The notes under the pieces were generated by a model, which searched no databases, was not told where the DNA came from, and saw only the letters and a list, made by a program, of their open reading frames with translations. Position numbers and translations under genes: made by a program. This document shows, one piece after another, positions 44,313 through 53,320 of a stretch of DNA of 64,000 nt; within the stretch, counting starts at the first letter, position 1, and every line of letters begins with the position of its first letter. This DNA comes from Desulfatibacillum aliphaticivorans DSM 15576. Lineage in GTDB: Bacteria; Desulfobacterota; Desulfobacteria; Desulfobacterales; Desulfatibacillaceae. The stretch is taken from contig NZ_AUCT01000002.1 in assembly GCF_000429905.1 (NCBI RefSeq), forward strand, positions 62,001 through 126,000, written 5' to 3'.

Positions 44313-44342
44313 AAGGCCGGCCCTTTTTTAGGGACCGGCCTT
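44313..44342. terminator. Hairpin between convergent znuB and fmdB-like genes
   Basis: Arms AAGGCCGG-CCC and GGG-a-CCGGCCTT with a T6A loop, followed on the plus strand by TTGTTGTATTTTCTT. It could stop transcription from both sides. Confidence 0.55.
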
Positions 44343-44366
44343 GTTGTATTTTCTTGTTGGGTTGTA

Positions 44367-44615
44367 TCAGGCTTTGCCGCAGCAGCTTCCGGGGCCTGCG
44401 CAGCCGGCGTGGCCGGGAGTTGATCCGCAGCATGCGGTGTCTCCGGCGCCGGGCATGGCGCCCGTGGATGCGCCGGAAAAGCTGGAATGGGCGGAGAGGA
44501 GCTTTGTCAGGTTCTGACTTCCGCAGCTTCCGCATTTTGGCTTTTCATCCGAATTAAAAATCAATAATTCAAACTGGCTGCCGCAATCCTGGCATTGGAA
44601 CTCAAAAACCGGCAT
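44367..44615 (-). CDS. FmdB-type zinc-ribbon protein with Cys-rich tail
   Basis: 82 residues. MPVFEFQCQDCGSQFE at the start and PKCGSCGSQ give the CxxC-CxxC zinc ribbon of the FmdB/CxxC_CxxC_SSSS family. The C-terminal 30 residues are Gly/Cys-rich (six Cys, ending CCGKA). FmdB-like proteins are regulators or metal chaperones of unclear function. The start at 44613-44615 has AAGGAGG upstream. It lies 4 nt after the NifU-like gene and is in its operon. Confidence 0.85.
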   Translation of the reverse strand: MPVFEFQCQDCGSQFELLIFNSDEKPKCGSCGSQNLTKLLSAHSSFSGASTGAMPGAGDTACCGSTPGHAGCAGPGSCCGKA

Positions 44616-44619
44616 GGTC

Positions 44620-45060
44620 TCATCCCTCCTTATGATTATTGCCCTTCTGGTATTCTTCAATGGCGTTCTGAAGCGTTTTCACGGTCAACTGAATGCAGTG
44701 CTGCTTCTGATCCGGAATGTTTTCCAGTTCCTTGAAAATCACGCCTTCCGTAATGGTTTTGGCTTCCTCCAGGGTTTTACCCTTGGCCATGTCCATGGCC
44801 ACCATGGCGGACGAGATGGCGCCGGGGCATCCCAGCACCTGAATCTTGGCGTCCTGGATCTTATCGTCTTCGATCTTGAGGAAAACCTTCATGGTGTCGC
44901 CGCAGGGGCCGGTCAGTTCGGTAATCTGGTTTGCTTCCTCCAGCTTGCCCATGCCCTTGCGTTCTACGTAATACTGAATGGCTTTATCTGAGTAGCCTGA
45001 AGACTGCAGCATTTCCTTTACAGCTTCTGCATCATAGTTTTGTAAAATGTCGCTTCCCAT
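44620..45060 (-). CDS. NifU/IscU-like iron-sulfur scaffold protein
   Basis: 146 residues. Three Cys positions typical for IscU-like scaffolds are visible: GPCGDTM, LGCPGAISS and QKQHCIQL. An N-terminal helix region precedes them. Such proteins assemble transient [2Fe-2S]/[4Fe-4S] clusters. The neighbouring FmdB-like gene downstream is 4 nt away. Not a full NifU because the C-terminal domain is missing. Confidence 0.85.
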   Translation of the reverse strand: MGSDILQNYDAEAVKEMLQSSGYSDKAIQYYVERKGMGKLEEANQITELTGPCGDTMKVFLKIEDDKIQDAKIQVLGCPGAISSAMVAMDMAKGKTLEEAKTITEGVIFKELENIPDQKQHCIQLTVKTLQNAIEEYQKGNNHKEG

Positions 45061-45267
45061 AGTTCGTTCCTTTAATCCATGCTCTTATCCAAAAAGTTAT
45101 CAAAGCGTCTATAAGGTTCAGGGCGCCCCGGATAAAAGCGCTCGCAAGTTGACGCGTATTCTTTCACCCCGTCTTCCATGCCATTAATGCCGGTTTCAAT
45201 CAAGTTCTAACTGCAAAAATGTTCCTTTTGAGGACAATAAAAGTCCGGTTCCAGGAGGAGGCGGAGG

Positions 45268-46440
45268 TTAACCAGCCTTTTGCTTGCTGTCCTTAATCGC
45301 CGTCCATATAAAAACCACGGTTCCCAAAATCGCCAAGACCGCGCTTGCCGTAAAGGCCGCGGACAGGGAGAACATGTCCATCAGCACGCCCGTCGCCACG
45401 GAGCCCGCAAGCATGCCCAGGCTGTGCCCGATGGTGAGCAAGGCCATGACCGAGCCCATGGCTCTTTCCTTATGCCCTTCGATGACGCAAATGGCGGTGA
45501 GGGCGGGCGCCATAATGCCGCCGCCGATTCCAAAGGCCATGTTGCTGGCGAACAGATGCCAAAATCCGTCCGCGAAGGTGAAGGAATAGACCGCAACAGA
45601 AATCATAACGCTTCCAATCACGCATAACAACCGTTTATCCACCCGGTCGGCCAGCCACCCCATGGGCGTGGTAAGCACCCCGGAGGTTAAAACGCCCAGC
45701 ATGATCAGGAATCCGATGGCGCTGGACGACAGATTAAAATGCGCATCGGCGTACACCGGCAAAAAGCCCCAAATGGCGCCGATGCAAAAGGTGTATGTGG
45801 TCCTTAACAGGACCGCGCCCATGATGCCGGCGTTTTTCGCCAGAATCCGGTACGTCACGGGCTCCCTGCCCCTTTCCTGGCGGGGCTCCTCCTTGACCGG
45901 AGGCAGGAAGTGCTGGGCCATGAAAAAAGCCAGCAACGACAATACGCCCATGCATGCAAAGGCGGTTTGCAGGCCGAAGTGATCGTTCACCACCCCGCCC
46001 AGTATGGGGCCCAAAGACAGGCTGCTGTACATGGAGATATTGAACAAGCCCATGAAAAAGCCTTCCCGGCCCTGGGGGGCGATCTCTCCAATGTAGGCCT
46101 GGCATACGGGAAGAATCATGGCCGAGGCAATGCCCTGGATAAAACGGATGACCACCAGTTGGGTCACGCCGTGGGAAAACATGAAGGCTATGGATACCAG
46201 GGAGTATGCGAACAAGCCTATGGTGATGAAGGGCTTGCGGCCAATCATGTCCGAGCGCTTGCCGAAATAAGGCAGGAACAGAATTCGGGAGAGCGAGAAT
46301 GAACCGAAAATCATGCCCACCATAAAGCCGGACGCGCCCAGGTTGTTGGCGTAGACCGGCAAAAGGGGCACGACGATTCCCACCCCTGTTACGGACGTAA
46401 AAATACTAAAGAACAGGGTTATAAAAATTTTCCGGGCCAT
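45268..46440 (-). CDS. Major facilitator superfamily transporter
   Basis: 390 residues with 12 predicted membrane helices in two six-helix halves. The MFS loop motif is visible after helix 2 (GKRSDMIGRKPFI), and the equivalent in the second half is GWLADRVDKRLL. It resembles DHA1-type multidrug exporters (TetA/Bcr-like). The substrate is unknown. Stand-alone on the minus strand; the intergenic region upstream has inverted repeat copy B. Confidence 0.87.
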   Translation of the reverse strand: MARKIFITLFFSIFTSVTGVGIVVPLLPVYANNLGASGFMVGMIFGSFSLSRILFLPYFGKRSDMIGRKPFITIGLFAYSLVSIAFMFSHGVTQLVVIRFIQGIASAMILPVCQAYIGEIAPQGREGFFMGLFNISMYSSLSLGPILGGVVNDHFGLQTAFACMGVLSLLAFFMAQHFLPPVKEEPRQERGREPVTYRILAKNAGIMGAVLLRTTYTFCIGAIWGFLPVYADAHFNLSSSAIGFLIMLGVLTSGVLTTPMGWLADRVDKRLLCVIGSVMISVAVYSFTFADGFWHLFASNMAFGIGGGIMAPALTAICVIEGHKERAMGSVMALLTIGHSLGMLAGSVATGVLMDMFSLSAAFTASAVLAILGTVVFIWTAIKDSKQKAG

Positions 46441-46466
46441 GGAAGATTCCTATAATACCAAATAAA

Positions 46467-46546
46467 CGGGGGACGCGATGCTTATCTCAGACGTCATGCT
46501 TAATGTTTTCGCCGCATAGACATTAGAGGTAAGGTCTTGTCCCCCG
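46467..46546. repeat. 80-bp imperfect inverted repeat, copy B
   Basis: Arms 46467-46488 and 46526-46546 are imperfect complements sharing GGGGGAC and TTATCTC/GAGGTAAG with copy A at 9315-9402. It lies between the MFS gene and the phosphohexomutase gene. Confidence 0.65.
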
Positions 46547-46564
46547 AAATCTCAAGCCCCCTCT

Positions 46565-47911
46565 TTATCCTCGGATTTCGGCCACCACGGATTCCACGTA
46601 CTCTCTGATTTCAGCCAGGCGCTCTTGGGACAAGGCCTCGAAGCGCAAAACCAAAACCGGCTGGGTGTTGGAAGCTCTCACAAGTCCCCAGCCGTCCTCA
46701 AATATAATACGCGCTCCGTCAATATCAATGACCTCATGACGGGAACGGAAATATTCCGTGACTTTCCCCACCACGCCGAACTTGACGTCCTCGGGGCATT
46801 CAACACGTATTTCCGGGGTGTTATAGGTCTTGGGCAAATCGGAAAGAAGGTCGGACATTTTTCCGCCGGAGTCGGCCAGGATTTCCAAAAGCCTGCAGGC
46901 GGCGTAAGAGGCGTCGTCAAAGCCCAGGTACCTGTCGGCGAAAAACATGTGCCCGCTCATTTCGCCGGCAAGCTCAGCCTTTTCCTCTTTCATCTTGGCG
47001 CGAATCAGGGAGTGGCCGGTTTTCCACATAATGGCTTTGCCGCCGCGCTTGTTGATGTCGTCGTACATGGTCTGGGAGCACTTGACCTCGGAGATGAATA
47101 CGGCGCCGGGCTTGCGGGTGAGGATTTCCCGGGCGAAAAGGGTCATCAATTGGTCGCCGAAAATCATGGCGCCGGTTTCGTCCACCACACCGATGCGGTC
47201 TCCGTCTCCGTCAAAGCCGATGCCCAGGTCCAAGCCCTTATCCCGGACCAGGGCGGCCAGATCCTCCATGTTGGCCATGACCGTGGGGTCGGGCTCGTGG
47301 TTGGGAAAGGCGCCGTCCATATCGCAGTATATATCGTGCACTTCGCAGCCCAGAGCTTTCAGCAGGGGAACGGCGATCACGCCGGCCGTGCCGTTGCCTG
47401 CGTCCACGCCCACTTTCAAGGGCTTGGATATGGTAATGTTGTTGGCCGCATATTCCTGATACGCCGGCTTGACTTCCACGTCTTGGATGGATCCTTCGCC
47501 GGACTCGAAATCCCCGCTATCCAGCAAAGTCAAAAGGCTGCGGATCTCCTGGCCGTGGATGGAATCCGTACCGCTGCTCAACTTGAAACCATTATATTCC
47601 GGCGGATTGTGGCTGGCCGTGACCATGACTCCGCCTTCCGCGTTCAGGTGATGAATGGCGAAGCTGAGCAAAGGCGTGGGGCACACGCCGATATCCAGCA
47701 GATCGCAGCCTGCGTCCATAAGCCCCTGGGCGGCGCGCGCCGACAAAGAGGGCGAGGAGACGCGGCAATCTCGGCCCAGTACGATTTTGCGGTTTCCCTT
47801 GCGGATTAACAAGGTCCCAATGGCCCTGCCCAGATTGTAAACGTTTTCCTCTGTAAGATCTTCGCCTGCAATTCCTCGAATATCGTATTCCCTGAACATT
47901 TGCGGATTCAT
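46565..47911 (-). CDS. Phosphomannomutase/phosphoglucomutase
   Basis: 448 residues of the alpha-D-phosphohexomutase family. Domains: REYDIRGIAGEDL at the start, active-site Ser loop VTASHNPPEYNGFK (about 95-110), metal-binding DGDGDRIG (about 240-248), the sugar-specificity loop GEMSGHMFF and the C-terminal phosphate loop (RASNTQPVLVLRFE). It interconverts hexose 1- and 6-phosphates for LPS or exopolysaccharide precursors. RBS GGAGGTG. Confidence 0.94.
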   Translation of the reverse strand: MNPQMFREYDIRGIAGEDLTEENVYNLGRAIGTLLIRKGNRKIVLGRDCRVSSPSLSARAAQGLMDAGCDLLDIGVCPTPLLSFAIHHLNAEGGVMVTASHNPPEYNGFKLSSGTDSIHGQEIRSLLTLLDSGDFESGEGSIQDVEVKPAYQEYAANNITISKPLKVGVDAGNGTAGVIAVPLLKALGCEVHDIYCDMDGAFPNHEPDPTVMANMEDLAALVRDKGLDLGIGFDGDGDRIGVVDETGAMIFGDQLMTLFAREILTRKPGAVFISEVKCSQTMYDDINKRGGKAIMWKTGHSLIRAKMKEEKAELAGEMSGHMFFADRYLGFDDASYAACRLLEILADSGGKMSDLLSDLPKTYNTPEIRVECPEDVKFGVVGKVTEYFRSRHEVIDIDGARIIFEDGWGLVRASNTQPVLVLRFEALSQERLAEIREYVESVVAEIRG

Positions 47912-47944
47912 GAAACACCTCCAAAAAATCTTATTTTTAATCGT

Positions 47945-48775
47945 TTAGACAAAATTGGCGACCAATACGGTTGCGCCCACCAGCCAGCAGTAAGGGGCGA
48001 ACCACCACAGGCTGCCCTTGCGCACGATGGCCAACAGCCATTTTAGGGCTGCCAGGCCGGTGAATGCAGATACGATCCCGCCCAGCAAAAGCATGGAAAC
48101 CGGAGGATGAGCCGCGGCGCTGGCGTCCGCAACTTCGAGAATGAGCGCAGCCACAATAGCGGGTATGGACAGCAAAAAAGAATAACGGGCGGCGACCTCT
48201 CTGTCTACGCCTAAAAACAGGGCCGCGCAAATCGTGGAGCCTGACCGGGATATGCCGGGCAGGATGGCCAAACCCTGGATGGTCCCAACGGTCAGGGCGT
48301 TTCCCCATGTCATTTTGGGCAATAGTTTGCCCTCAGCCCTGACATAGCGCGTGGCCCAAAGCAGGGCGCCCGTGATCAAGAGCATGGCCCCGGCCAGGAC
48401 GGGAGACGCAAAGAGCTTGTCCGCGATTTTATGAAACCCCATGCCGATGAACCCGGTGGGGATGGTTCCGATGATAATAAGCAGGGCCATGCGGGCGTCC
48501 TGATCGGTCGTCCAGACCTGAGCCATGGCGGCCTTGCCTTTAGGCGCGGCGGCGCAAAAACGGAAAAAGCCTTTGGCGGCCTCCAAAATTTGAGCGAAAA
48601 ACACCCAAAGCACGGCTGCCAGTGTGCCCACATGCAGGCAGATGTCCAGGAGCAGCTCCGGCTCCTCCATGCCCATGAGGCCCTGAAAAAGGACCAGGTG
48701 GCCGGAGCTGCTTACGGGCAGAAACTCCGTCAAACCTTGAATAACGCCTAATAAAACCACTTCAAGCCAATGCAA
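47945..48775 (-). CDS. uppP: Undecaprenyl-diphosphatase
   Basis: 276 residues. It recycles the lipid carrier of peptidoglycan and O-antigen synthesis by dephosphorylating undecaprenyl diphosphate at the membrane. Signature motifs are GVIQGLTEFLPVSSSGHLVL near the start and GISRSGSTI. The best start is TTG at 48773-48775 (MHWLEVVLLG), with AAAGGAG upstream and the length of E. coli UppP (273); the frame open to 48889 adds a basic non-homologous leader. It precedes the phosphohexomutase gene by 34 nt, forming a cell-envelope operon. Confidence 0.93.
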   Translation of the reverse strand: MHWLEVVLLGVIQGLTEFLPVSSSGHLVLFQGLMGMEEPELLLDICLHVGTLAAVLWVFFAQILEAAKGFFRFCAAAPKGKAAMAQVWTTDQDARMALLIIIGTIPTGFIGMGFHKIADKLFASPVLAGAMLLITGALLWATRYVRAEGKLLPKMTWGNALTVGTIQGLAILPGISRSGSTICAALFLGVDREVAARYSFLLSIPAIVAALILEVADASAAAHPPVSMLLLGGIVSAFTGLAALKWLLAIVRKGSLWWFAPYCWLVGATVLVANFV

Positions 48776-48991
48776 GGAGGTTCTCCTTTCAAATAGAAAT
48801 AAGCATCTTAGGGGGCGTCCCCTGAATAGTGCAGATGCTTTATCGTTTTTTGGGCGTTTGGGCAACCATTGTCTTCTCCGGGGCGGCATCTTGCCCTGAT
48901 TGGAACCGGCTTGCAGGATTGACAGTGAATTTTCAGGATGGTAGGCTCCGGCAAATCAAATCAGGCTCCCGCTGGAAAGGACATTGCTCGC

Positions 48992-50398
48992 ATGAGGCGC
49001 TTTGATGCTTCAAAATTTTTGTTTTTCACGGCTTCAATCATTATCATCCTTGGCTTTACATTCATCTTGGGGCTTTACCTGGGAGGACATAAATCGCCTC
49101 TTTACATGGCGGTGTTGGACGTAAAGCATCAAGTTGAGGACTCCTTTGCCACGCTATTCGGCGAACTTCCCACCCTGACAAAAACCAGCCCGCACCAGTT
49201 TCTGCAGCCGGCCAAATATGAAGGGGAAGGAGTCACCATTAACCACCCGGATAATGATAACAATGAATTTATATTTATGACGGGCTTTTTTGATGGAGGG
49301 AACGAAATCCGGCTCATCACAAGAGACGGCGCTTTTGTTAACAGGTGGCCCATCAGATTTTCGGAGATATATGAGGATGACAGCCACATGCTGCAGCCGC
49401 CGGCCACGGATTGGAATGTGGATATACACGGCGCCGTCGCCCTCCCGGACGGGTCGGTTGTATTCAACATGGTGCACGCAGGACTCGTCAAGTTGGATCG
49501 GAACGGCAATGTCGTTTGGAAATTGTACAAAGACACCCATCACTCCGTGGAGATAGCCGAAGACGGCGGATTTTGGGTCTGCAGCACCCGGCATTACGAC
49601 GCAGACAGCGCGTCCCCTCTCCCCCCCTTTGAAACTCCCTGCCGGGAAGACACGGCATTAAGGGTTTCCGACGATGGTAAACTCTTGCAGGAAATCTCCA
49701 TCCCCAAGCTGTTTTTGGATAATGGGCTTGAAACGATTTTGACCGCCAACGGATGCAGTTTTGACCTGGATGCCTGGTTGGACGATGAAATCGTCCATTT
49801 GAACAAGGTAGCCGAGTTGTCCAGGGATTCGGCGAAAAATTTTCCCATGTTCGAACCCCACGATCTGGCTATTTCCATCCGGGGATACAATCTTCTCGCG
49901 GTTTTCTCGCCCAGCACGGAAAAAATCAAATGGTGGAAAATCGGCCCCTGGCGGCGGCAGCACGACCCGGAGTTCAGCCCTGACGGCTCCATTGTTGTGT
50001 TCAACAACAACATATACCGCGATGTTTTCGGGCGTCCCCCCCATGCATCGGAAAGCCGTCCGGACATCCCTCGAGTAACCAACATCATGGCATGCAATCC
50101 CGTGACCGACCAATGCAAGGTTCTATATGGCGGCGTTAAGGGGCAGGAGTTTTTATCGGTCATCAGGGGCAAGGTGGAATTGACAGCCCGCGACGGATTG
50201 CTCATCACGGAATATGAGGGAGGGCGCGTGTTTGAAACCGATGCGGAAGGCCGCATTGTCTGGGAATACATCAACCGGTATGACGAAGACAGAGTGACTG
50301 AAATCACCGGCGCCCGGATTTATCCCGCCAGTTACTTTTCGGAAACGGATTGGGGGAGCCAGGAGAATTCTTGGGGACGTCTCTCAAAAACTCAATAA
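48992..50398 (+). CDS. Membrane-anchored arylsulfotransferase-like beta-propeller protein
   Basis: 468 residues from ATG 48992 (AAAGGA 10 nt upstream; a frame from 48938 would begin within a possible promoter, TTGACA at 48919). An N-terminal helix (FLFFTASIIIILGFTFILG) anchors it with the rest outside. WD-like blades with LPDGSVVFN, GNVVWKLYKDTHHSVEIAEDGGFW, HDLAISIRGYNLL, HDPEFSPDGSIVVFNNN and EGRIVWEYI match the ASST/arylsulfotransferase family, including His residues that could be catalytic. Whether it transfers sulfate is not known. Confidence 0.75.
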   Translation: MRRFDASKFLFFTASIIIILGFTFILGLYLGGHKSPLYMAVLDVKHQVEDSFATLFGELPTLTKTSPHQFLQPAKYEGEGVTINHPDNDNNEFIFMTGFFDGGNEIRLITRDGAFVNRWPIRFSEIYEDDSHMLQPPATDWNVDIHGAVALPDGSVVFNMVHAGLVKLDRNGNVVWKLYKDTHHSVEIAEDGGFWVCSTRHYDADSASPLPPFETPCREDTALRVSDDGKLLQEISIPKLFLDNGLETILTANGCSFDLDAWLDDEIVHLNKVAELSRDSAKNFPMFEPHDLAISIRGYNLLAVFSPSTEKIKWWKIGPWRRQHDPEFSPDGSIVVFNNNIYRDVFGRPPHASESRPDIPRVTNIMACNPVTDQCKVLYGGVKGQEFLSVIRGKVELTARDGLLITEYEGGRVFETDAEGRIVWEYINRYDEDRVTEITGARIYPASYFSETDWGSQENSWGRLSKTQ

Positions 50399-50465
50399 TT
50401 TTTTTGGGAGTTGAGGGTGAGGGATGTCCACCCCCAACTTGGCGCCGTCAATGAGCCAGAATGGT

Positions 50466-50585
50466 TGAGAATAACGCCTTGAACGGCCCGCCCGTCTGGT
50501 GAAACCGCTCAAGGCTGATGGTGCATTGTTTGCTCTCATGCTAACGCATTTGGCGGCATCCTCTCGGGGATAATGCCTCCACCAG
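50466..50585. repeat. Structured direct repeat, left copy
   Basis: About 120 bp that aligns with 52601-52715. The internal hairpin is CCTTGAACGG/CCGCTCAAGG (50477-50486 with 50505-50514). The 3' block GGATAATGCctCCaCCAG is shared. In the right copy the stem has C-G where this one has T-A, a compensatory change. Confidence 0.65.
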
Positions 50586-50619
50586 TGACCCCCTCAGTTT
50601 TTTCACAATTGCCCTTTCC

Positions 50620-52413
50620 TCATCTCCGGTACACAAAGTTCGCCACATCCCGGCGGAGCTTCTCCGGCTGGGTAATGGAGACAGCGTGGCCGGAAGAATC
50701 GTAAGCGGGATGATATATGGTTCTGCTGGAAGTCTCAGGAAGGTCCTGGCGCAACGTTGAATCTTGATAATATATGGTGAACGCCTCGTGTTGGGCGTCG
50801 GTCTCCACCCTGTTTACTTCATCATACCCTTCAAAGGACGGGGGAACGGAGGGGGAGTAGACCATAAAGTCATAGGCGGCGTTGGTGATCATAACGTCGG
50901 CCACCGCCAGGTTGTATAAAAACAGCCTGCCGTACTCGTCTGCTTCCGGGTCTATCCTGTACTTGCCGATTTTGCTCCAATCCCCGAAAAACTGGAAAAA
51001 GAGGTTTATCCACGCGTCGTTCATGTAATAGGCGTAGCACTGTTCTTCATCCCAGGTTTTAACGTATGCGTCGCACCCCTCCAAAATTCCAAAGGCGTCC
51101 TCAAGGTCATTGGCTCCGATATTGTTCACCGGGTTTTTAACCATTGCTATGGCCTTGGCGTAGGCCGGGACAAGATCCAGGTTATCGTCCACGAACTCCG
51201 GGATTGGGGTGGGGGCATTAAGATACTTATAGGCGTTGTTGTCCTGCCTGTACTCTGCATACATGCCGGTTATGAGCTCGGGATCATAGTTCAAAAGCCG
51301 TTTTAAAACCTTAAGGTTGTATAGGCTGTTGGTGGTATGCTCCTCAAATGAATCGGTCCATCCTATGGCTTCCTGGAAATTGTATCCATCCAACTCCAAG
51401 GTGTTGCTCACGTAATCCAGCACCGAGAGATACGGCCCTCCCATGAAGGGGATGTAACAGGTGATGGCGTTGCTTTCCGCACAACGCACGTAACGGGGTT
51501 TGCCGTATTGATCCGCCAATTGATCGATTACGGAGCCGTCCTCCTCCAGCATCATGCCTGTCAGGTAGGTTTGCCTCCATCCCGTCAACTGGGGTTGGAT
51601 CATGACATGTTTGCCAAACTGCATCTCCGCAATTTGGGCTGGGGAGAAGTCCTGTCCCAAGGAGCCGTTAATGGCGTTAAGATGGGCGCGGACCACATCA
51701 GGGAGTTCATTATCCCAAAACACGCGCTCCGAAGGCCCGGAGTAATCATTATAAAAAAGAAGCATGTTGAGCATGAGGGAGGTGCGGACGCCCCCATAGC
51801 TTTCCCCTACCAGGACAACCTTGCCAGCCTGCACGTCATTGATTCGCAGGGCCTCCAACATAGCCCTGACCATCATATCGGCGTCTATATAGGGATTGAA
51901 ATTCACCCCGTGATAGTAATCCTCCATTCTTTGCCCCAAGTCGTCGCAGATGTCGCCGCCCGCTCCTTGAGTGTAGGAGAAGCCCGTTCCAGGAGCGTCT
52001 ATGTATAATAGGTTGCCAATTTTTCGCCAGCTAAAGGGGTTCGCTGCATCCGGATCGTCGCCGGTGACCAGTTTGCTCAGGGTGCGGTCCGTGGTGTTCA
52101 TGCTGAGCAGATTTCCCGTTGTGGCGGCCCCGGGGCCTCCGTTAAAAAATACAAATACCGGGTATTCTTCCGGATTTTCCACGTCCGCCGCCTGAAAAGA
52201 ATAAAAAATGTGAGCCGGGGATGTCTGAACGCCATTAAACCAATCGTGGTGGAGGCTATAGGTAATGGAAGGAATTTTGATAAAGCCAGCCCTGCTAATC
52301 AAATCCACGCCTTCAGGCGTCAAGTGTCCGTCATCGTCTACAAGGTCGCATGCACCCGTCAGCAAAAAGCATAAGAACAAAAGAAGCAAAATAATCCAAG
52401 AAATCTTTTTCAT
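50620..52413 (-). CDS. Peptidase S10 (serine carboxypeptidase)-like lipoprotein
   Basis: 597 residues. The signal peptide ends in a lipobox-like LLTGAC (Cys22), so membrane anchoring is likely. Serine-carboxypeptidase motifs: oxyanion FFNGGPGAATTG, IDAPGTGFSYT, nucleophile VGESYGGVR, Asp region AAYDFMVYS and the C-terminal catalytic His in SGHAVSITQPEKL. These enzymes remove C-terminal residues at acidic pH. RBS AGGAGG. It stands alone between two copies of a structured repeat, which suggests it may have moved as a unit. Confidence 0.85.
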   Translation of the reverse strand: MKKISWIILLLLFLCFLLTGACDLVDDDGHLTPEGVDLISRAGFIKIPSITYSLHHDWFNGVQTSPAHIFYSFQAADVENPEEYPVFVFFNGGPGAATTGNLLSMNTTDRTLSKLVTGDDPDAANPFSWRKIGNLLYIDAPGTGFSYTQGAGGDICDDLGQRMEDYYHGVNFNPYIDADMMVRAMLEALRINDVQAGKVVLVGESYGGVRTSLMLNMLLFYNDYSGPSERVFWDNELPDVVRAHLNAINGSLGQDFSPAQIAEMQFGKHVMIQPQLTGWRQTYLTGMMLEEDGSVIDQLADQYGKPRYVRCAESNAITCYIPFMGGPYLSVLDYVSNTLELDGYNFQEAIGWTDSFEEHTTNSLYNLKVLKRLLNYDPELITGMYAEYRQDNNAYKYLNAPTPIPEFVDDNLDLVPAYAKAIAMVKNPVNNIGANDLEDAFGILEGCDAYVKTWDEEQCYAYYMNDAWINLFFQFFGDWSKIGKYRIDPEADEYGRLFLYNLAVADVMITNAAYDFMVYSPSVPPSFEGYDEVNRVETDAQHEAFTIYYQDSTLRQDLPETSSRTIYHPAYDSSGHAVSITQPEKLRRDVANFVYRR

Positions 52414-52600
52414 ACACTCCTCCTATATAATTATAATTCGTTGACCATGAGCAGTCTATTAACAATAGGATTGCCGCGACTAATGCTATGCAATTTTTGC
52501 ACCGGATAAAGGGATGAATAGGGAATCCGTTGCGAGCGCGCTTGGTTTTGCATCCGCAGGCGCTCTAAAATAAGGCCCTGGGAGTTTGACGGAGATATTC

Positions 52601-52715
52601 GGAAATGAGGCCTCGAGCGGCCCGTGCTCCGGAGCCGCTCGAGGTTGAAAAAGGCGATGCCTGCTTTTGCGTCAGGATTATGGCGACATCCCTTCAAGGA
52701 TAATGCTTCCGCCAG
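52601..52715. repeat. Structured direct repeat, right copy, overlapping thiE 3' end
   Basis: The internal perfect stem CCTCGAGCGGC/GCCGCTCGAGG (52611-52621 with 52634-52644) and the 3' block GGATAATGCttCCgCCAG align with the copy at 50466-50585. The last 22 nt run into the thiE coding end. Confidence 0.65.
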
Positions 52716-53320
52716 ATGTCCATGAGGTTTGCAATGGCGGACTCCGGGTCATGGGATTGGTTAACCGCCCGGACCACGGAGAAATTCCCGGCGCCGTGCT
52801 CCAAAACCTGGGGCAGGTTTTCCGGGTTGATCCCGCCGATGGCCACGCAGGAAAGAGGCGAGCCCTTGATGATCCGGCCCATGGCTTCCAGGCCCACCGT
52901 CGGGTCGGGCTTGTCCTTGGTAGGCGTTGGGAATACCGGCCCCACGCCGATGTAATCGGGCTGCAAATCCCTGGCGGCCAGTTCCTGCTCCACGCCGTGG
53001 GTGGACAGGCCGAATTGCTTGCCCGGCGCCGTCCACATGGATCTGGCCTCCTCCAGGCTCATGTCCTCCTGACCCAGATGCACGCCGTCGGCGTCCGCCT
53101 CTTTGGCTATGTCCACATGATCGTTGACTATAATCAGCGTTTTGGAGCCTTTCGTGATTTCCCGAAGGCTCAGGGCTTTTTCCAGGATTTCCTCCTTGGG
53201 CGCGTTTTTCATCCTAAGCTGAAGATAGCGCAAGCCCTGGTTAACGGCGGCCCAGGCGCAGGCCTCGTACCCGGCGACGGGATTGGTCAGGATCAGGTAC
53301 AAACCGTAGGGTTTATCCAT
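52694..53320 (-). CDS. thiE: Thiamine phosphate synthase
   Basis: 208 residues, a TIM barrel. It couples hydroxymethylpyrimidine diphosphate with the thiazole carboxylate phosphate to give thiamine phosphate. Motifs: YLILTNPVAG at the start, LIIVNDHVDIAKEADADGVHLGQED, GLSTHGVEQ, DYIGVGPVFPTPTK and VAIGGINPENL. GGAGGATATCG precedes the ATG, and it overlaps the thi4 stop by 8 nt. The last residues are encoded within a repeat element. Confidence 0.95.
   Translation of the reverse strand: MDKPYGLYLILTNPVAGYEACAWAAVNQGLRYLQLRMKNAPKEEILEKALSLREITKGSKTLIIVNDHVDIAKEADADGVHLGQEDMSLEEARSMWTAPGKQFGLSTHGVEQELAARDLQPDYIGVGPVFPTPTKDKPDPTVGLEAMGRIIKGSPLSCVAIGGINPENLPQVLEHGAGNFSVVRAVNQSHDPESAIANLMDIWRKHYP

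Noticed and set aside
44182..44535. 117-codon minus-strand frame
   Set aside because: Overlaps the FmdB-like gene in another frame and spans the terminator; Arg-rich shadow product.
46625..47809. 394-codon plus-strand reading frame
   Set aside because: Antisense to the phosphohexomutase gene, which has all catalytic motifs.
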